Counted from the stretch's first letter, positions 1-11,862 are shown. The stretch: 64,000 nucleotides of DNA from Engraulis encrasicolus (GCF_034702125.1 NC_085860.1:56436419-56500418), one strand, 5' to 3'. Notes: generated from the letters alone by a model not told the origin. Numbers and translations are program-made.

Positions 1-1264
1 CGATGTTATGACTTATGAAGAGTTTGAGTGTGGCGCTTGACAGTTATCCTCCTTATCTGAAGACGTCGTTGTGTTTATGGTAGGCTATACCATACAGTGT
101 AGACGCCTGGAGTTAGCCTGTCAGATCCTGGGTATCCATAGGGAACTTTTTTTTTTTTTTTTTTTAAAGTGTCCTCCTACGATCTACCAATACTGCGATC
201 GACCTATTGAGCACCCCTGATTTAAGCGAATGGAAAGTGAGTTGAGTTATTTACGAGTATGTTTGACTGGTGTTTTTTAAGACTATCGGAAGGATGATGT
301 TCAGTGTAAAAAAAAGAAATGTCCGAGGTCGCAGCATCGTTTGCTCGCCAGATAGAATGCCGCTATGTCGACACAGACACCGTTTCTAGAAGTGGTTTGG
401 CGTTCAAACGTTTTGAGGAATTAAAAACTGCAGTCCATGCTGCTTTGGTTGATACTGACTAGCAGTCACAGAACCTAGATAGGAATGAACAAATGCTGTA
501 CTTAGGACAGTGATAGTGCTCATGTATGCCAATTTGTGTACAGTATGCATTTTTATTCATAATGACATAGGCCTACTGCTCACTTTGTTATGAAGTTGCA
601 TAGAAATAGTAGAACTATTGCCTAGACCTTGGAGTTGTTTCAAACCCATATTACATGGCACTTTGAAATTAGCATGTGTAAGGTTGTACAGGCAATTAGT
701 GAACTCACCTGTACTGGCATCATGTAGCCTACCCAATGATGGGCCAAACCTCGGAGTTCTCATTACTGCCCTCCTATGTGGGCATAGTGTATTGATTACA
801 TGCCACATGCAATGCCTAAATCAGCCTCCAGGTGGTGCAATGAACCACCTGACACTAATACAGGGCTGGGCAGACACTGACTTGAAGTCCTTGGTAGAAA
901 TAACATACCAGATTTGCACAGTGGACATGTCTACTGTAATAGGCTAGTAATTTAGTGCTACAACATTCCCTTCTGCGTATTCATGTTGTTAGTGATGTGT
1001 AGTGTAATAATGATGTGTGTAGTGTACAATAATAATAACAGATAAATAATTACATATTCAAGTTATTATAAACTGTACTGCAATTGTAACAATACATAAT
1101 AATAATGAAAACAATTGTAATAACACTTGTAATAATGGCAATATTTGTATTATTAATCATGCTTCCCACTACACTAGTGTTATTATTGTAGGCCTAAGCG
1201 TTTACCACACACAGTAATAATGTTGACCTCTGACTGTCTCTGGGCTAATTTTTCTTACATATAT
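1..1264. other. No recognisable gene
   Basis: Nothing was identified here beyond a poly-T run near 148-165 and an AT-rich, AAT-like simple-sequence stretch near 1005-1160. Short open frames at 557-947 lack codon or motif support on either strand. It may be 5' flank of the pogo-like element that begins near 1275, but no terminal inverted repeat was found. Confidence 0.4.
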
Positions 1265-1387
1265 GCCTTGTGTAATGCCTAGGCCAAAGTACTCAGAGGA
1301 GAAGATGACGATGGCCTTGCAGGCCCTGGAGGAAGGCGGGAGCCTGCGGCAGGTGGCCCGCCGCTTCGGGGTGCCACATACCACCTA

Positions 1388-2957
1388 GGCGAGTACATTT
1401 AGGGTTTAACCCCAAAAAAATTGATACAAAAGTTTTTTTTATGGATTCTATTACTATTGGACCTGCTAAATGACATACTAAAAATCTAGTAAAATCTGAC
1501 TTTGGGAAATGAGTTTTTTTCAACATGGCTGCCATAGGCTTATTATGAGGGTCAAGAGACACTCCAGGTGAATAGGCCAAAAAATTTAGCTTGCCGATAT
1601 CACCATGAAACTTAATCCGGTGATTACTCACATATTTGTGAGAAAAAAATGTATTGCAAGTTTTCTGAAATGTTATGTTTTAATATGGTAATTGGACTAT
1701 ATCTAATTAAATATGCATTAAATTTCAAAATGCAAAACCTCAAAATCTGAAAAAGCCAAGCTCAAAATTACTCTTTTATTTTGTTTCTAGTAAGCCAGAA
1801 GATATCTTCAGAAGAGATTATGGACATCTCTTTTTGTTTTGTAGTAAATCTAAAAATCTTTGTGCAGACACACCAGATAGCATTTTTTTTTCAAAACATG
1901 ATTATTTATCATCTCTCTTAGATAAATAATTGAGTTTTATGTGTCTCAAGTTCTTCCAGACATTCTTTGAGTCTGGTGGTATCATTGTTAGCATGTATCA
2001 AGGGCAAGGTCAGCTGTCCTCAAATCATAGCCTCTCCACAGAGGTGTCCTAAGGGCTCGTGCTGGGACTCCTATTTGCCATGTACACCACATCACTGGGC
2101 CATGTTATCTGTTCTCACAGCTTCTCATACTACTGTTACACCGATGAAGCACAGTTACTTTGTGCCAGATGACTCCACGGTCACACACATTTCCGCTTGC
2201 CTCTCTGAACTATCCACAAGTATGAAGGAATGCAGCCTTCAGTTGAGCCTTGCCCAAATGCACTGCTGGTGATCCCAGCCAAAGATTTAGGTCGCCATGC
2301 TATCAAGCTCAATATGGATTCTGCTACTGTTGCCTCAAATAAGGCCACAAGAAATCTAGGTGTCATTGTTGATGACCATCTATCATTCTCTGACCACATA
2401 GCCTCAGTTTCCCAGTCATGTCCTCTTTCTCATGCCCTAATTGAATACAAGGCCCTGACCCTTGCCTAAGACGCTACAACAGGCCCTACTCTGGCTTACC
2501 TGAAAGCTATGCTAAAGCCCTATGTCGTTTCAGGACATTGTCTGTCTCCAGTACCAACCGTTTCACCTTGCCCTCTACTTACACATGTAGTGGCTCCTGT
2601 CTATTCAGTTCAGCTGCTGAAAGACCCAAAATACCTAGTGACACCATGGTTCATCACATGATGTGCTCTGACAAACAGCACATGGATATTATCATAGCAG
2701 TAGTGTCTTTATCCACCCAAACAGCACTCCAAACAAACAGATCCTGAAAACATGTTAGTTCATGCCAATGTAATTATCATGTAGTAACCTTTATTTTTAA
2801 AAACTTTGATCTTGAAAATGACACCTTTCCTGAAGTCGGATTTTCCTAGATTTTTAGTATGTTATTAAGGACACTTAGAGGTAACAAAATCAGTTGAAAA
2901 ACATTTTGTATCAATTTTTTTGGGGTTAGGTCTTTTTTTTGCATAGATGTACTCGCC
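1388..2957. mobile_element. Nested 1.57-kb TA-flanked DNA element inside the pogo-like transposase
   Basis: The left end reads GGCGAGTACAT and the right end is its exact reverse complement, with TA immediately outside each end (1386-1387 and 2958-2959). A second shared block just inside each end (ACCCCAAAAAAATTGATACA) extends the inverted similarity. TA duplication plus inverted ends fits a Tc1/mariner-like or other TA-target element. It carries no transposase; its interior holds a decayed LINE reverse-transcriptase fragment. Confidence 0.8.
1967..2470 (+). pseudogene. L2/CR1-like LINE reverse transcriptase fragment
   Basis: Frames here give a decayed reverse transcriptase: a 'PQGSVLG-like' block (RCPKGSCWDSYL), then YCYTDEAQLLC-type residues where YADDTQL is expected, followed by DDSTVTHISACLSELSTSMKE and NLGVIVDDHLSFSDHI in a shifted frame. 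These are the fingers-to-thumb blocks of L2/CR1-type non-LTR elements. The catalytic YxDD box is degenerate and the frame shifts near 2260, so the fragment is inactive. It sits wholly inside the nested TA element. Confidence 0.65.
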
Positions 2958-4061
2958 TAACCCTGCAGGACCGGCGTAAGGGCAAGTACGCCAGGCTACC
3001 CCACCCAAATTCTGCACTGCTGCCCGAGGAGGAGGCCCTGGTCCGGTACATATTCTGGATGGCGTCCCACGGCTTCCCCATCACCCAGTCTGTTGCCCTG
3101 CTGCTGGCCACGCAGATAGTGAAGGCGTCGGGACGGAACAATCCTTTCCTTAACATGGAGAAGGGGCTGAGTCGGATGTGGTGGAGCCGGTTCAGAGCTC
3201 GCCATCCGAACGTGGCCTCAAGGAGGGCCTGTTTCCTGGAGGTGGAGCGTCTACACGGGGCCACAGCAGCAAGGATTGACTGGCTCCACCACATCTGCCA
3301 GCCCCTGTGGGACCAACATGGACTCAGCGGGGCCCCAGGGCAAGTCTACAATTGTGATGAGACTGGCTTTGGCGATAAGGGCTCCTCCAGCCAACGCATC
3401 CTGTGCCATAAAAAAAGCCGGACAGTATATACAAAACAAGCCACCACCCGCCAGCACATCACCGTACATTGCTGCATCAATGCCGCTGGGGAGGCCATCC
3501 CCCCTTTCATCATTTATGCAAAGTGCCTCCCCAGCAACGCCTACAGCCTGCAGGGGCCCCCCAATGCTCTCTACGGCGTGTCGGACACGGGGTATATGGA
3601 CAATGACCTCTTTCTCCGGTGGCTGGTGCACTTCGTTCGGTTCGCCCGACAGGAGCGACCACTCGTGCTGTTTATGGACCAGCATGAATCACATGTCAGT
3701 CCTGGGGTGGTCGACTACTGCCGGGCGAACCGGATCGAGGTGGTGTGCCTGCCATCACACACCACTCATGTGCTCCAGCCACTGGACGTGTCGGTGTACG
3801 GCCCCCTCAAAGCCGCTTTCAACACCACAGCCAGGAATCTGGGGCTGGTGAGAGGCAGCGTCATCGTGGGCAAAAATAATTTTGCGCCGGTGCTGCGTGC
3901 CGCACTGGACACCGCCATGACCCCACACAACATCCGCAGTGGATTTCGTAGAACTGGACTTTTCCCTCTAGACAGGACGGCTGTGGACAGCAGCAGACTT
4001 CTAAAGGACATCCTCACAGACATCAACTCCCCACCATCATCACCCAACACCGACCCTACCT

Positions 4062-4240
4062 CCCTCCACCAACACTGCAGCATCCTCATCATCTTCCTCC
4101 CCTAACAACGCTGGGGCCTCCTCCTCCTCCACCAACACCGCAGCATCCTCATCATCTTCCTCCCCTAACAACGCTGGGGCCTCCTCCACGTCCACCAACA
4201 CCGCAGCAGCATCCTCCTCATCTTCCTCCCCCCACGACGC
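4062..4240 (+). repeat. Tandem 54-bp repeat coding Ser/Asn-rich linker
   Basis: About three copies of a unit containing ACACCGCAGCATCCTCATCA and CCCTAACAACGCTGGGGCCT. In one frame it encodes a Ser/Ala/Asn linker between the catalytic domain and the PHD region of the pogo-like gene; the reading frame is lost across it, consistent with slippage. Confidence 0.7.
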
Positions 4241-4819
4241 TGTGTTCTCCGCCACCGGACAATGCCCCACCTGTCTCCGGGGCCCTAACCCCCTGGGAAG
4301 GACCGGGTTATACCACACTACCTGGCAGAAATTTTGCTGACCCCAGAGGTAGACCAGCCGAGCCGGGGGCATGGCAGGAGAATGCCTCTGCCCGCCCGCG
4401 TCATCACCAGTGACGAACATGCAGCGCAGCTGAGTCAGAGGCGGGAAGAGGAAGCAACACTGCAGCAGGCCAAACAGCAGAAGGCTGAGCAACGGCTTCT
4501 CCGCCAGCAGCAGGTGGCAGCGAAGGAGGCAGAGAAACGAAGGAAGCAGGCAGCCCAGCTGGAGGCCAGGCTGGAAAAGCAGCAGCTGGAGGAGGCCTTC
4601 ACTGCGGCGCGCCAGGCCCAAGCTCTGGCCCTGGGAAATCAAACCTGCGCCCTCTGTGGTGACGGGGCAGGACTTGGCCAGCTCCTCGTGACATGTGACA
4701 GCTGTGAGCTGTGGTTCCATGCCGCGTGTGTCGATGTGGCAATGGTACCAGAGGGGGACTGGCATTGCGACGCCTGCCATGTGGCTGCGGCCGAGTACGC
4801 TGTGTTTATGTGACATTAT

Positions 4820-5956
4820 GTGCTGTTTTGGTTGTGGAAAATATGATTTTTGTTCTTATCATTGTTATTTTTAGTAATAGTGTTGTCAGCTATCAGTTTT
4901 GTGCTAACCGGCACTTAGCTCACACAATCAAAACGTATGTTGACCACAAAGTTCCAAAGTACGTAAAATTGATGTCATTTGTAGACGAGATCCTCCTCTT
5001 TCAACCGAGCTAAACAGTAAGTGTTATGGTTATCATCGCAATGACTTGCTATGTTTTGCGTGCGGAAATGCCATTCTGCGAGGTGGCGCTGTACGGAACA
5101 CTGTGCGTTACTTCTACATTTAAGAAAATGTAAGGCAAAGCATGCAGTATATAAGGAAGATGATATGTTAGGGACATGCTCCTTAAAAACAACAATCAGT
5201 GTTCTGTTACAAGGCACAGTGTTTTGTTTTCTATTGTCTGACGCTCTGGTTGTGTATTGTTGGTGCACTATATATACCATATTTATATTTAAATATAACA
5301 TTATTATTAATGTAGCCCAAGTGAATTATATGTAGCCTGTCCCAAATGTATCGCCACTTGAACCCGTAATCAAGTGTTTTTTTGTGCCACATTGTACTGT
5401 GTAGATCTGAGACTATCTATAGGTTCTCATGCAAAAAAAATCTTTTTCCTAGGAGGAAGAATTTTTGAGTGTGTCCGACACGAAATGCAGAGAGGTTGAT
5501 ACGTTTTTGGGTAGCACACATGTGACAACCTACCTTAAAATCAACTGGTTCACTTATGCTGCACTCTGGGTCAATTATGGAAGAACTTTCTTTCATTTCA
5601 ACAGTGAGACCAACAACAAGGCAGAGAGGTATCATACCACTTACATTGCACATTTCAAACTCACCCCTCTATTAACTCACACACCCCTCTACTACCTCCA
5701 TACTATCCACCCACCGTCCGTGAAATACCCCAACCACCCCTGTACTACCCCACCCACCCCTCTACTTAACCACCCCTCTACTACATCAATCCCTACCACC
5801 CTTTGTAAATCTAATCTCAAATGGCCTTTTTTAAATGTATTTTTTACAAATGAATAACATGTACCATTTTATTTTTGAGATTCTTCCTCACACTGAAGTA
5901 TCAGTTCTTGCGGGGCCAGGCAAACAAGAGAATTGACCAGCTTCTATGCTTGCCAT
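4820..5956. other. Non-coding, with a CCCCTCTACTA-type simple repeat
   Basis: No gene recognised. From about 5663 to 5800 an imperfect C/T/A-rich repeat (CACCCCTCTACTA units) occurs. Open frames here lack recognisable motifs. Confidence 0.5.
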
Positions 5957-5964
5957 GTGGAGAT

Positions 5965-6857
5965 CAGTGTTGCCAAAAGAAAATCAGCCAAAGTCGCTAT
6001 GGGCTTGCTGAAAAGTCGCTAGATGACGTCATGACGTTACGTATTACGTCACAATGTCACGCACAGCGCGCTGATCTACAGAAAACGTGCCCACATGCCT
6101 TCGTCCACAGTACAAATGGGCGGTGCTAGCTACTTTTTGGAGATCAGAGCTTATCTGCAGCCCCGCTTAACCGTGGGAAACGCTTCTGACGGCGGCGCAG
6201 AGTCAGAATTATGTGGAAAAACAATTCATTTGTCACTGAAAATGCACGTTTTAAAATGTCGCCACATGCACCAAAAAGTCGCTAAAGGCGCTAGATGAGT
6301 TTTTTGTCGCAATGTGCCCGAGATTCACTGCGGTCGGTGCGGCCAGCCTGCTAGTGCTCATTTAAATTTGTCATATGCTTGTAGGGTAGACCGAGTAAAG
6401 TTAAATAAACCTGTGTAACCACAAGACTCTGATCTAATTCCAAAGTGTAGGCATAACATAAATGACAGTCCCAAAACATTTGGTGACCATATCGAAGATT
6501 GTGTAATCTCGGTTTATGTTGACATTCGGTTCCTGCCATATCTTTGTCCCATATCGCTTGCCGTAGTCTCATACAAGCAGATGTACGCGAATGAGAATTC
6601 CTGCGCGTATCACAAACGCTGCCACACCGTGGTGCATCATGTGTCACGTCTGTCTCTACCCGCCGCCTCTGGAAATGCATTGTGTGGTGTCGTGGGGAGG
6701 GACACTGATTTGCCTCTCACAAGACAAGCGAAATAGTCGCTAGATTCGGCCAGATTGAGCCTGAAAAGTCGCTAAGTCGCTAGATGATTTTTTTTGTCGC
6801 CAGAGGTGGCAAAAAGTCGCTAAATCTAGCGACAAAGTCGCTAAATTGGCAACACTG
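5965..6857 (+). mobile_element. Non-autonomous hAT element, family CAGTGTTGCC, copy 1
   Basis: Ends are CAGTGTTGCC and GGCAACACTG, flanked by a perfect 8-bp duplication GTGGAGAT (5957-5964 and 6858-6865), the hAT signature. The 893-bp interior has many AGTCGCTA and CGACTTTT motifs near both ends and no transposase. Another full copy lies at 51442-52328 and a partial inverted copy at 50697-51043. Confidence 0.93.
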
Positions 6858-6919
6858 GTGGAGATATCCAGAAGTATTACAGGTTAGTAATTGTATGTCT
6901 CTAATGTTCTAGTGTGTAC

Positions 6920-7298
6920 CAGGGCTTGACATTAACTTTTTAGCTTGCGGGCCACTGGCTAGTGGTTTTCCTGAGTCAATAGCCATCCAGCTATTCTGCT
7001 AACCACATTTTTTTTAATCATGATGCTGTACATCTAACCTCAGAAGATGAGGTGCTTAAAGCAAGAAGATTAGTGCATGGGTTTCAACATGGAAATAAAA
7101 CAAGCAAATAGAAACTGAGCTTTTTCTTGAACTTAAATACAAACAATTGATACACAAGGGGCAAAGTGCAGAATATACGCTATTATATGTCATAGAATGA
7201 GCTACCTGCCAAATTGGCTGTGACACTGAAATTGTTACCAGCCACAGCCAAGTTTTACCAGCATTTGGCCGGTTGGCAGGTGCCAGTGTCAAGCCCTG
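6920..7298. mobile_element. hAT MITE with ends CAGGGCTTGACA
   Basis: The left end CAGGGCTTGACA and right end TGTCAAGCCCTG are inverted, flanked by an 8-bp duplication GTGTGTAC (6912-6919 and 7299-7306). 379 bp, non-coding. It sits just upstream of the SWIM-domain relic. Confidence 0.92.
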
Positions 7299-7339
7299 GT
7301 GTGTACTAACATCTTGTACAGTATCTTATACTTTTTTTC

Positions 7340-9351
7340 TCTCTTTAACACAGTTACATGGATGAACTTTTGGTGGCAGGTCGACTGAAAGTGAGCTCTT
7401 CTCCTGCTGCTGAAGCAGCTGCAGCAATGTCCGAAAAGGGTCTTGCTGCAAACATTGATGAAAGTGGGAAAGGCTCTGTACCTTCTGAATCTGGTCCCAA
7501 CTGCTACGTGGTTGATTTGGTTCATTTCATTTGTGAATGAATGAGTTTCAGAATGGGTAACTTGTGTAAACACATAATTTTGTCTAGCCAGAGGCACAGA
7601 GGAGAGGGCTAGACATTGAAAGTATGCGAAATGCAGAAGCTGAAAAAATGATCCAAAATCAAATGTACAACATAAATGATGACAATGTAACCATTTTCCA
7701 CACTGATGGAAGCATTAGCGTTGTCAGTCAGAAAATGCCATTTTTATGCACATGCATAGCAAATAGTCACAGTGAACAGTGCATCTGCATCCATGTTGCC
7801 AATATTCTTCAGCCACGAAAGCCATCTGAACTCCAGAGCATGGCAACCCGACCGAAGCCCGACGGGCCGGGCCGGACTCGGACAAAAAAAATAGAATATC
7901 TGTCGGACTCGGGTCGGACTCGGGCTTGAAGCAAACAGACATTGTGAAAAGTGTAAGCAACCAGAGGAAACGTTTCAGTTCATGCAAACGGCAGTTTTGT
8001 GATTAAAAAATAAGTAATTGAATATGCATAAATGAAAATGTTGGTAGGCTACTCGTGCGAGGATTAATATTGGCTGTATACACGCGCCAGTTACCAGCGG
8101 CAACATGGACGCTCACTCCCAGTCAGCCGAACAGGAATGCCGAGTCAACTTGCTTTTTTAAAGCGCCAAATCAACAGTTGTCAGTGAACGCGTGGTCTTT
8201 TGTTGTAGGCCTAGTGTAGGCCATGTTTTAGCATGCCTTCTTCGATGCTGTCTTAAATGTTGAACATAAAATGACGAAGTTTGTCACTGCATTGCTCGCC
8301 AAGGATTACATTTCCAGCATGGTGTAGCAAGGAGCATAATATGGATTTAAGAAGACGCACACGCTACGTGGAGTTGCCTAAGGTAGGGGCGAAGAGGTTT
8401 CCTGTTACTATTTTGTCCGCTGTGACATTTCATGTCCTTCACGTAGGTTCTTAATTCTTGTCACTTTTACTGTACAGTTGTAACTATGCGCGTGCAACCT
8501 TTCCTGATTTTATAGCCTATTGACCGCATGGACATCAGGGGAAATGACATTCTCTTGGAGGGCCGAACAGGCTACTGTTCTTCGGGGTGAACTTATAGCC
8601 CATCCTTCTTAACGACAAGGAGCGGCATCTTCACGGGGCTCGCGTGGATTTATTTGCACTAACAGTAGCCTAACGTAACAAATGTTCCATAGCCGCACTG
8701 ACTGCATCCAAAACGTATTCGTTAGTTTTCGCCTGTCTTATCCTCTCACGCCCCTCCCATGCATTTGATCACGGCACCCAACATCTCTGGTCTAACCGAA
8801 AGAAACATAAGGTGCGCTGTCACGTGTGTGTGTGTGTGTGTGTGTGTGTTTATACTTACTATGCGTGCGTAACTAAATTAGGCTACTGCAAATTGCCTCA
8901 TCCTAACGTCTTTGCTTATCCTGGCTGTTTATCACATAGTATTTTCGGGTTCGGACACAAACATTTTCATTAGTCTCGGGCTCGGGTCGGGGTTGATCAC
9001 TTTTCTGTCGGCTGAGGGCCGGGCTCGGACAGAAAAAAACGGCCCGAGCCACACTCTAGTCTGAACTACCCTCAGACTCACAAAATGAGGCACATGAGTC
9101 ACAAGTGCTTGGTGCAGCTCAGAAACCCCTAATGCAAGACATGTTGTCAGACTTATTGCAATGGAGCTCTTCAGAGTCCTTTTAGGCCTAGCCAAGAAGT
9201 ATTTGATGCTGTACAAAAAGCACACAAACTGGCTTTTAGCAAATTCAGTGGTGTGTGCAGGCAAAAGAAAATCGTGCCATTGCACCCGTATCGGAAAGCA
9301 ATTAGAGCAAATTGTGAACATTTCCAAACAAAAGCAAGAAGGCGCAACCAA
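7340..9351 (+). pseudogene. SWIM zinc-finger protein relic interrupted by a hAT element
   Basis: A possible exon begins after an acceptor-like tract (TCTCTCTTTAACACAG near 7352). It reads toward VHFICE, then a TGA (7538-7540), then MSFRMGNLCKHI. If TGA replaced a Cys codon, this is a SWIM finger CxCx(n)CxH with its second Cys turned into a stop. After a further frameshift the frame from 7590 gives PEAQRRGLDIESMRNAEAEK and a second CTC...QCICIH cluster. A hAT element (7833-9059) then splits the codons, and the frame resumes (SELPSDSQNEAHESQVLGAA, later HPYRKAIRANCEHFQTKARR). SWIM fingers bind DNA or protein and occur in host ZSWIM proteins and in several transposases; which this was is unclear. 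Confidence 0.55.
7833..9059. mobile_element. Non-autonomous hAT-type element with GC-rich ends, inserted in the SWIM relic
   Basis: An 8-bp duplication TCTGAACT (7825-7832 and 9060-9067) brackets a 1,227-bp insert whose ends are imperfect 12-bp inverted repeats (CCAGAGCATGGC and GCCACACTCTAG). Both subterminal regions are rich in CGGACTCGG/GGGCTCGGG motifs. A (GT)n microsatellite lies at 8825-8849. No coding region is seen. Confidence 0.88.
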
Positions 9352-9555
9352 AGGTACTAATTTAGCGAATTGCTACAGTATGTGTGATATGAGTTACAAA
9401 CTAGCACTACAAGGAAGTGTATTCATCAGCAGTAATGACCCTTTTGTAATAATAATAATTGTAATAATAACAATAGCGATAATTATTTTGAAGTTTCAAG
9501 AGGGGCAGTTTCAAGAGGGGCATTTAATTGTGTGCATTGTATTTCTTCTTTCATT

Positions 9556-9930
9556 AAGCGGGCTTGCGGAGCAAGGACCATGCAGAGCATGGCCCTTGCA
9601 GAGCAAGGCCCGATTCTAGTAATCTCTAAGTCCTGTTTCTTATTTATTAAGCGGGCTTGCGGAGCAAGGACCATGCAGAGCATGGCCCTTGCAGAGCAAG
9701 GCCCGTTTATAGTAATCTCTAAGTCCTGTTTTATTATTATTATTAAGCGGGCTTGCGGAGCAAGGACCATGCAGAGCATGGCCCTTGCAGAGCAAGGCCC
9801 GATTATAGTAATCTCTAAGTCCTGTTTAGTTATTATTTATTAAGCGGGCTTGCGGAGCAAGGACCATGCAGAGCATGGCCCTTGCAGAGCAAGGCCCGAT
9901 TATAGTAATCTCTAAGTCCTGTTTCTTTTA
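9556..9930 (+). repeat. Four tandem ~95-bp units, each a multi-hairpin palindrome
   Basis: Units start near 9556, 9649, 9745 and 9842. Each contains GCGGGCTTGCGGAGCAAGG, ACCATGCAGAGCATGG and CCTTGCAGAGCAAGGCCCG, so outer (CGGGCTTGC/GCAAGGCCCG), and inner (CCATGC/GCATGG) arms can pair. Units are separated by AT-rich spacers ending AGTAATCTCTAAGTCCTGTT. High identity suggests recent amplification. Confidence 0.85.
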
Positions 9931-10740
9931 TTATTTATTGGTCTTGTGCAGGGCAGCAGTAAAATAGAAAATGGATCTCCTCCTAGGCCTTTCGAGATAG
10001 AGACACCGTTCAAACACTAAAACGACCGGCTCGGCTTGGAGATTGCGTATAGTTATAGGCTTCTCCGTGTCTCTTGTCGTTTTCCCGTTTTTGGCGATTT
10101 AGTGAAAGCCTGGGTCCCCATTCAAAACCATGGTGGAACCTTCATGAACGACAGTTCCGCCACTCTAGAGATTAGAGTGTAGGAGGCTTTTTCGGTCATA
10201 AAACATCAACACTTTCACCTAGAAGTTTAGTTGACGCGTTGTTAGCGAGCTCTATGGGATGTCTCCAAATTGTCAAAGTTTCATCTCCCAACTCCCAATA
10301 CTTTTTAAATGGCAGGTTTGTAAAAAAAACAGACCTGGCTCTATGGAGAATCCCAGTCTTTCGAAAAGTGCATTTTTCAAGAGATCAGCGCATGTCCCAC
10401 ACGGAGGTCCATTTGTGCCTGAAAAATTTAACCTATAAACTTCATTCAAAGACTGTTAGAGAGATCACAGGCATGACTCCGATCTGTGAAAAGGACACGT
10501 GCCAACTCCTTTTAGTTTTTTTACAACGATGTTGTAAAGACAAAAAACTCATTCTCATTTTCTCCCCAGTTTAGAGCTCAATACTAACTGTCTTTCAGTC
10601 AATCACAACAGGTGCAGCCAGTGAAGGGTTCCATTTCAACTGTCACTGTCTCAAGATTCTATTCTTAACGAGCAGGTGCGAGCAACCATTCTAGAAGTCT
10701 ATTGTTCAGCTCTGCAATGCAATCTTGCTGGACTATGCAT

Positions 10741-11440
10741 GACAATTAGCTGCTTGGCTTAGTGGTAATGCATGCCGCTGCATTAGAGATATGGAGGTTG
10801 AGGGTTCGAATCCCACCCGAAGCCATGTTGATTTTCAAAATTATATCATATGCAGTGTTCCTTGGCCAACTTAAAATGCCATGTATGTCATTTAGTATGC
10901 ATGGCAAATGTGCTGGATTACAGATATGGAGGTTGGGGGTTCGAATCCCAGTCAAAGCCATGTTGATTTTCAAAATTATATCATATGCAGTGTTCCTTGG
11001 CCAACTTAAAATGCCATGTATGTCATTTAGTATGCATGGCAAATGTGCTGGATTACAGATATGGAGGTTGGGGGTTCGAATCCCAGTCAAAGCCATGTTG
11101 ATTTTCAAAATTATATCATATTCAGTGTTCCTTGGCCAACTTAAAATGCCATGTATGTCATTTAGTATGAATGGCAAATGTGCTGAATTAGGGATATGGG
11201 GGTTGGAGGTTCGAACCCCAGTCGAAGCCATGTTGATTTTCAAAATGATATCATATGCAGTGTTCCTTAGCCAACTTCAAATATCATGTATTGTATGTCA
11301 TTTTATATCAATGGCAAAGGGGTTGGATTACAGATATGGAGGTTGTGAGTTCTAATCCCGCTCGAAGCCATGTTGATTTTCAAAATTATATCATATGCAG
11401 TGTTCCTTAGCCAACTTAAAATACCATGTATGTCATTTAG
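10741..11440 (+). repeat. tRNA-derived tandem array, five ~136-bp units
   Basis: The first unit has a good RNA polymerase III A box (TGGCTTAGTGG, 10755-10765) and B box (GGTTCGAATCC, 10803-10813) at tRNA-like spacing. It is followed by repeats of period about 136 bp (CCATGTTGATTTTC at about 10823, 10959, 11095, 11229, 11370), each keeping only the B-box half. The acceptor stem does not pair, so this is not a functional tRNA gene; a tRNA-derived SINE-like unit amplified in tandem is the likely origin. Confidence 0.75.
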
Positions 11441-11862
11441 CATATCCCCAAAACGCAGAGCTACAACACTTTCAAGATGGCTGAATCCAAGATGGCTGAA
11501 TTGTTTGGCCCATAACTTCTGACTGGGTGGATGGAGTTTTTCCAAGATTTCTTTTAGCTTTGTTTTCTCAATAGTACTTTGTTTCATCTCTGCCCCAAAA
11601 GGCAAGCCCGCTTCCAGCATTTTCTGTGAGAATGCATTTCTAGTTTATCTAGCTGTTCTGTGAACTTTGGAGTCAGATGGCAAAAAATCCAACATATGTA
11701 CATATTGATGAAAATGTTTGTTATTAGCAGTAATGTTTGTACGTATGGGCAGATAACACATAATACAAATAACATTACTTTGAAGTACAAAGTGTCATAC
11801 TGTCTGTTTTTCTGTGTATGTGTTTAAGAAATAAAACAAACAATGAAGCAGCAAAAGGATGG

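Larger units (their letters stand above)
1276..4813 (+). pseudogene. Pogo-like (Tc1/mariner superfamily) transposase with C-terminal PHD finger, broken
   Basis: A DDE transposase relic. Residues from the ATG at 1276 (MPRPKYSEEK, then LRQVARRFGVP) form a psq-type helix-turn-helix of the DNA-binding region. The frame resumes near 2953 (LTLQDRRKGKY) with a CENP-B-like helix-turn-helix (residues such as KGLSRMWWSRFRARHP), then the catalytic domain with YNCDETGF, LFMDQHESHVS and LQPLDVSVYGPLKAAF, matching the usual D..D..D spacing cues of pogo enzymes. A third block in another frame (4334-4813) holds an E/K/Q-rich coiled coil and a C4HC3 PHD finger (CALCGDG ... CDSCELWFHAAC ... WHCDAC). The gene is dead: a nested element splits it at 1388-2957, the flanks do not rejoin in frame, and the frame shifts across the repeat at 4062-4240. 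A PHD tail suggests chromatin targeting; that is inference. Confidence 0.85.
9556..11613. repeat. Composite repeat bounded by AAGCGGGCTTGC and its inverse
   Basis: The motif AAGCGGGCTTGC at 9556 appears inverted (GCAAGCCCGCTT) at 11602-11613. Between them lie the 95-bp hairpin array, about 800 bp of unclassified sequence (9950-10740) with a 111-codon frame of no recognised family, and the tRNA-derived array. Whether these inverted motifs are true element ends is unproven; no target duplication was identified. Confidence 0.4.

Noticed and set aside
618..947. 109-codon plus-strand gene
   Set aside because: No domain, no splice or polyadenylation support, and an overlapping antisense frame of similar length.
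5663..5800. Telomere-like repeat
   Set aside because: The C-rich units are irregular and do not match the vertebrate TTAGGG pattern.
9556..9930. Regular repeats with spacers that look CRISPR-like
   Set aside because: Spacers are short AT-rich variants of each other, no cas genes are present, and the setting is a vertebrate genome; this is a hairpin-forming tandem repeat.
10748..10824. Functional tRNA gene
   Set aside because: A and B boxes are good, but the acceptor stem does not pair and the following units keep only the B-box half, so it is tRNA-derived repeat.
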